Below, piece after piece: positions 1-5,717 of a stretch of DNA of 5,717 nt. Source of the DNA: Chitinophagales bacterium. Its GTDB lineage: Bacteria > Bacteroidota > Bacteroidia > Chitinophagales > UBA2359. The DNA is taken from positions 1 to 5,717 of the forward strand of contig JAHDDA010000179.1 in the NCBI GenBank assembly GCA_020629595.1, in the 5' to 3' direction. The position numbers and the translations under genes were made by a program. Below the pieces are notes generated by a model, which saw only the letters and a program-made list of their open reading frames with translations, was not told the DNA's origin and made no database searches. The stretch's first letter is position 1, and the number at the start of each line of letters is the position of its first letter.

Positions 1-935
1 GAGCTTTCAGAATCTCCAATTGCCTCATAAGATTTTGAAAGTAAAATATATGGTTTACATAAATTTGATTTTGAGGGACTTTCAATTGCTTTTATCAATA
101 GCTTATGAGCTTTCAAATATTGTTTGTTAGCTAATAAGCATTCAGCTTTATAAATAGTACTGAGTTTACTAATTAAATTGTGAGACCCTAATTTTGTTTT
201 TTCTAATTTATTTGCATATAGTAAACATTTATCATATTCTCTTAATTCTAAATATACTTTTGCAATTGCATGATAAACAGTAGCTAAATGTCTTGGTATA
301 TTTTTCTCTATTGTATAAGCTTCAGTTTTCTTTAATATTTTTAGTGCTTTTTTATATTTTTTACAATATAAAAGAGCATTTCCGTAATCTCTCAATAAAA
401 CTTTTGGTATGTCATTTTCATTGTATTGGCTTATAATATCGAATGCTTTGTTGTAGTATTGGTATGAATCTGAAAGAGAATTTATTTTTAAATTGGTATA
501 TCCTAAACCTATTAATGCTCTAAAGCGGTAAAAGTTGTCATCTATTTCCTTACCAATGTTGTGTAATTTTATTAAATCAGAAATTGCCTCAAAATACTTA
601 CTCTGTATAATATAAAATACACTTCTGATTCTGTGAAACTCAGCCAAGTACCTTTTCTCATTTTCAAATGAGAATAAATCCTTGCATATTTTTAGGTAAC
701 TTGAAGTTTTAGGAATGTCTACATTCGCTAAATAGGTTTTAGCTATCAATAATGAAACTCTAAAAATACGTTTGTAGTCAACTAATGAGGTTGCCAATCT
801 GTAAGCAATTTCTAAACTGGATAGGGTTTCACTACTATAGACAACTTCATCAACATCAACTTGTTGAAGAATTAAATCTATTTCTTCAGTCTCTGAAGAC
901 TGATTGCTTAGTTGTATGAATATGTTATCTGACAT
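1..935 (-). CDS. Tetratricopeptide-repeat protein, N-terminal 311 residues (C-terminus beyond left edge)
   Basis: The frame is open from an ATG at 933-935 to the window edge with no stop. This is the first ATG after an in-frame TAA at 954-956. There is no signal peptide or membrane segment, so the visible part should be cytoplasmic. From about residue 58 the protein is a chain of helical-hairpin repeats with a regular period of about 39 residues. Successive first helices begin near residues 60, 99, 138, 178, 216, 255 and 293, with TPR-type small and aromatic positions (for example GLGYTN at 143-148, then SYQYYNKAF about 15 residues on; IAKVYLEL at 224-231, then YDKCLLYANKL). TPR arrays are protein-protein interaction scaffolds. 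In Bacteroidota such cytoplasmic arrays often precede a C-terminal output domain (GGDEF, histidine kinase, cyclase or LuxR-type), but none is visible here. The gene lies 130 bp downstream of dnaE on the same strand. No Shine-Dalgarno sequence precedes the start. The TPR assignment is firm; the biological role is unknown. Confidence 0.85.
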   Translation of the reverse strand, partial: MSDNIFIQLSNQSSETEEIDLILQQVDVDEVVYSSETLSSLEIAYRLATSLVDYKRIFRVSLLIAKTYLANVDIPKTSSYLKICKDLFSFENEKRYLAEFHRIRSVFYIIQSKYFEAISDLIKLHNIGKEIDDNFYRFRALIGLGYTNLKINSLSDSYQYYNKAFDIISQYNENDIPKVLLRDYGNALLYCKKYKKALKILKKTEAYTIEKNIPRHLATVYHAIAKVYLELREYDKCLLYANKLEKTKLGSHNLISKLSTIYKAECLLANKQYLKAHKLLIKAIESPSKSNLCKPYILLSKSYEAIGDSES

Positions 936-3900
936 AAATAATTTGAGGAGGAATTATTAATATCCATTGCAATTTAGTAAAAAAAAATAATTTTATATGA
1001 AAATGCTAAAAAAAAAATACAATAAATTGATTATCAGGTCTAATTCTGTTGAAAAAATGTTGATTTTACTGAGAAAATTCAATTTTTCCTATTTTTAATG
1101 CATTAAATTCTTCAATAAAATTATCGTGAATTTCAACCATGTATTTACTTGAGTAAAAGGCAATTTTATTCTCTGCATCCTCCACTTCTATTCTTAATCC
1201 AATCTTGCCAGGGTGGCACTTAATAATGTTTATTAACTCATTTATATTATAATCTTTCAGCTCAACTAAACTCATTTTAATTATGATTTTTCGTGTAGTT
1301 GACCTTACTTCACTCATCAATGATATTTGATTTACCTTAAGTTCAAATTCATCTTTATTCCATTTTCTCGCCTGATAAGTTGCTTTTAAGTATAAAGCCT
1401 GCCCAGGTTCAAAAAAGTATTTGAATTTTAGGTAATCTTCTCCAAAAAGTGCTAATTCATAAGAACCATCTTTATCTTCTAACTTTATTATACCAAAAGG
1501 CTTGCCAGTTTTTGTGGTTCTTGATTGATGTGTTTGAACTATTACTCCTAAGTTCACCCCTTTATTTTTAAATTTTTCAATTTCGGGCAGAGTGCAGTTA
1601 CAAAAGCTTTCAATCTCCAATTTATATTCATCTAATGGGTGCGATGATAAGAAAATACCAGTAACTTCTCTTTCTAAATTTAACTTGTCAATTAATGTCC
1701 ACTCTTCACGTTCTGAAATTTTTGGTTCTTGAATATCATCAATGCCAACTGCCCCAAATAAGCTTGCCTGATTGCTAGATTGTTGACTTTGGTAAGATTT
1801 CCCAAACTTTAGTGCTTTTTCAACTCCTGTTTGCCCATCATTTTCATCTGGTTCTATATACATAGAACGTGGCATTCCAATACTATCAAAACCACCAGCT
1901 TTTACTAAATTTTCAAGTAGTCGTTTATTCATTGATTTTGATTCAACTCTCTTTGTTAAATCAAAAACACTCTTAAAATGTCCGTTTTTATTTCTTTCAT
2001 TTATTACTTCTTGAACAATAGCACTTCCAACACCTTTAACAGCAGCCATTCCAAATCTAATTTCACCCTGTTGGTTTACTGTAAATTTTACATAACTTTC
2101 ATTTATGTCAGGCACTAAGGCTTTTATGCCCATTCGGTTACATTCGTTTAAAAAGAAATTTAATTTGGTAATGTCACTCATATTGTGTGTAAGCACCGAT
2201 GCCATAAATTCTGCTGGATAATGTGCTTTTAAATAGGCAGTTTGGTAAGCTAAAAGTGAGTAAGCAGCAGCGTGAGAACGGTTAAATCCATATTTAGCAA
2301 ATTCAGCCATCATATCGAATATTTCTGCTGATTTTTTTTCTGAAATGCTATGTAATTCTTTTGCTCCTTTTACAAAAATTTCTTTTTGTTGAGCCATTAC
2401 ATCCATTTTCTTTTTTCCCATTGCTCTACGCAAAATATCTGCTCCACCCAAAGTAAAACCACCAATAATCTGAGCAGTTTGCATAATTTGCTCTTGGTAC
2501 ACCATTATTCCATAAGTATCAGATAAAATTTCTGAAAGTAACTCGTGAGGAAACTCTACTGGCTTTCTACCATGTTTTCTATCAACAAAAAGAGGAATGT
2601 ATTCCATTGGACCGGGACGATACAAAGCATTCATTGCTATTATATCTTCAATATTGGTAGGCAGTAATTCTCGCATATATTTTTGCATTCCCGCCGACTC
2701 AAATTGGAAAATACCAATTGTTTCACCTCGCTGAAAAAGTTCGTATGTAGCTAGGTCATCTAATGGAATTTCGTCTGGGTCAATTTCAATATTATGTCTT
2801 AGTTTAATGTTTTCAATGGCATCTTTAATAATGGTTAAGGTTTTCAAACCCAAAAAGTCCATTTTCAATAAGCCTGCATCTTCTACTAATTTGTTATCAA
2901 ATTGTGTAAGTAGTAAATCCGAATCTTTAGATGTACATACAGGAATATATTCTCTAATATCATCTGGGGTAATTATTACGCCACAGGCGTGAACACCTGT
3001 GTTTCTAACCGAACCTTCTAAACGTTGAGCAGCTTGCAATGTTTTTCCTGCTAAATCATCTCCTTTTGCTATTTTTCTAAGCTCGTGAACTTGTGCAATT
3101 TGATCTGAATTAAGTTTTTCTTTCAAACCAGCATCGTCTAAACCAAATACTTTTTTCAATGAAATATCAGGAACAAGTTTAGCAATTCTATCAGTTTCGG
3201 GCAAGGGTAAATCTAATACACGTCCTACATCTCTAATTGATGATTTTGCTGCCATTGTTCCATAGGTAATGATTTGAGCTACTTGATTTTCGCCATATTT
3301 TTTTACAACATAGTCAATAATTTTACCACGCCCTTCATCATCAAAATCAATATCAATATCGGGCATTGTTACCCTTTCTGGATTTAAAAATCTTTCAAAA
3401 AGTAATTTATATTTTATAGGATCAATATTAGTAATTCCAGTTGCATAAGCTACCGCAGATCCCGCTGCAGAACCACGCCCAGGACCAACTGAAACGCCTA
3501 GTTCTCTTGCCACTGTTGTAAAATCTTGAACAATTAAAAAGTAGCCAGGGAAACCCATACCTTCTATAATCTTTAGCTCATAGTCAAGTCTTTCCGATAT
3601 TTCAGCTGTAACTTCTCCGTATTTTCTTTTTGCCCCTTCAAAGGTAATATGTCGTAAATAATCGTTTTGAGTTTTGAATCCATCAGGTAAATTGTATGCT
3701 GGAAGTAATATATCTCTTTTTATTTGGGGTGGTGTAATTCTTTCAATCAACAAGTTTGTATTATCAATGGCAAAAGGTACATCTTTAAACAATTCATTCA
3801 TTTCAGCTTGTGATTTGAAGTAAAATTGTTCATTAGGAAAGCCAAATCTTTTTCCTTTACCGTGTCCTTTGGGCGTATGAATTTTCTCTCCAGTATTTAC

Positions 3901-5717
3901 ACAAAGTAAAATATCGTGTGGATACCAATCGTTTTCTTCTACATAATGAGAGTCGTTTGTGGCAATTACTGGAATTTTATATTTTTCGCCCCATTTTAAT
4001 AAAACTTGATTTACGTCTTCTTGAGACCAACCACTTGCTGCACCATCTATATCAATATCCATAATATTGTGGCGTTGCAATTCTAAGAAAAAATCATCTT
4101 CAAAAATATCTAACCATTCTAATAGTTTTTTTTCTCCTTCTTCTTCGCCATATCTCACAATTGTTTGTGGAATTTCGGCACCAATACAGCAACTGGTAGC
4201 AATTAAACCTGTTTTGTGTTTTTTAATTACTTCTTTGTCAATTCTTGGAAATTTACTGTATTGTCCTTCAATAAAGCCAATACTACAAAGTTTTGATAAA
4301 TTTTTGTAGCCTTCTTGGTTTTTGGCAAACATTAGCTGGTGGTATCTTTTATCTTTTTTACCTTTCGTAAAAGATTTTTGAAACCTGTCTTCTACAACAT
4401 AAAATTCACAACCAACAACTGCTTTTACCCCCTCTTTATTACAAGTGTTTACAAATTCAAAAGCTCCAAACATATTGCCATGATCGGTAAGAGCAACTGC
4501 TGGCATATTATCGGCTTTAGCCTTTGCAATCATATCTTTAATTGAAGCTGCACCATCTAATAATGAAAATTGAGTATGACAATGTAAGTGTGAAAAAACT
4601 GGCATTTGGTAATTTTTGTAACTATTTGAAAGTTATGAGTTAAGTTAGTGTACGAACCAAAGAATATTCTTAAAAAAAATGCACTTATAGTTCTACCTTT
4701 GCAATTGCAAACAAAATTATACCTTTAGGGTTAAATACATTATGATTACAAAAGAAAAAGTAATAGCGGCTTTAAGTTTAGTAGATGATCCAGATTTAAA
4801 GAAAGACTTAGTTTCTTTAAATATGATTGAAGACATTGAAATTGAAGGTAATAAATTAAGTTTTACAGTAGTATTAACTACACCTGTTTGTCCGCTAAAA
4901 GGAAAAATTGAAGCAGATTGTAGAGCCTCAATTGCAGAAGAAGTTTCTAAAGATTTAGAAGTGAAAGTAAATTTTACTTCAAGGGTTACGAGTTCTAGAG
5001 ATGAAACGCCTGTTTTACCAAAAGTTAAAAATATTATTGCCGTTTCAAGTGGAAAAGGTGGTGTTGGAAAATCAACCGTTGCGGCTAATTTAGCCTTAGG
5101 CTTGGCACAACAAGGAGCTAAGGTCGGTATAATTGATGCCGATATTTACGGACCTTCTATGCCAACAATGTTTGGAATTAAAGGTGCAAGACCACAAGTG
5201 CATAAAGAAGATGGTAAAACTTATATGATTCCAGTTGAAACTCGTGGAATTAAGGTTTTGTCTATTGGTTTTTTAATAAGTGAAGATCAAGCAGTTGTTT
5301 GGCGTGGACCAATGGCAACTTCGGCTTTAAAACAGTTTATAACCGATTGTGTTTGGGGTGAATTGGATTATTTAATTTTTGATATGCCACCAGGAACAGG
5401 TGATATTCAGTTGACTTTAGCCCAAACAGTACCAGTAACAGGTGCTGTGGTTGTAACAACACCACAAGATGTTGCTTTAGATGATGTAAATAAGGCAATA
5501 GCTATGTTTAAGCATCCTAAAATTAATGTGCCAGTATTAGGTATAATTGAAAATATGGCTTGGTTTACTCCTGTAGAGTTGCCTAATAATAGATATCATA
5601 TTTTTGGAAAAGGTGGAGGAGAAAGAATTGCTCGAAAATACAATTTACCTTTATTGGCAGAAATTCCGTTGGTGATGGGTATAAGAGAAGGAGGCGATAA
5701 TGGGAAACCAGCAATTG

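Overview
The window is AT-rich (roughly one third GC by eye). It reads as chromosomal DNA from a member of the Bacteroidota, probably a flavobacterium- or cytophaga-like organism. This rests on the style of the two recognisable proteins (DnaE and Mrp match the Bacteroidota versions as I remember them), on the lack of Shine-Dalgarno sequences before all three genes, and on an exact Bacteroidota-type -7 promoter box (TAnnTTTG) in the intergenic region. No database search was possible, so the placement is by recognition.

Layout: bases 1-935 hold, on the minus strand, the first 311 residues of a cytoplasmic tetratricopeptide-repeat (TPR) protein whose C-terminal part lies beyond the left edge. 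A 130-bp AT-rich spacer with two T-tracts (minus strand) separates it from dnaE (1066-4605, minus strand), a complete replicative DNA polymerase III alpha subunit. A 136-bp divergent intergenic region (4606-4741) carries promoter-like boxes and two perfect palindromes. The plus-strand gene from 4742 to the right edge is mrp/apbC, a P-loop ATPase of the Mrp/NBP35 iron-sulfur carrier family, missing only its last few dozen residues.

How the genes relate: dnaE and mrp are housekeeping genes transcribed away from each other, and nothing in the sequence ties their functions. The TPR gene follows dnaE on the same strand and could be read through from it, because no convincing terminator hairpin or promoter is visible between them. 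No mobile element, CRISPR array, RNA gene or novel multi-gene system was found. The points most worth a second look are the intact PHP metal site of DnaE, the absence of the CxxC motif in Mrp, the palindromes in the divergent promoter region, and the unknown output domain of the truncated TPR protein.
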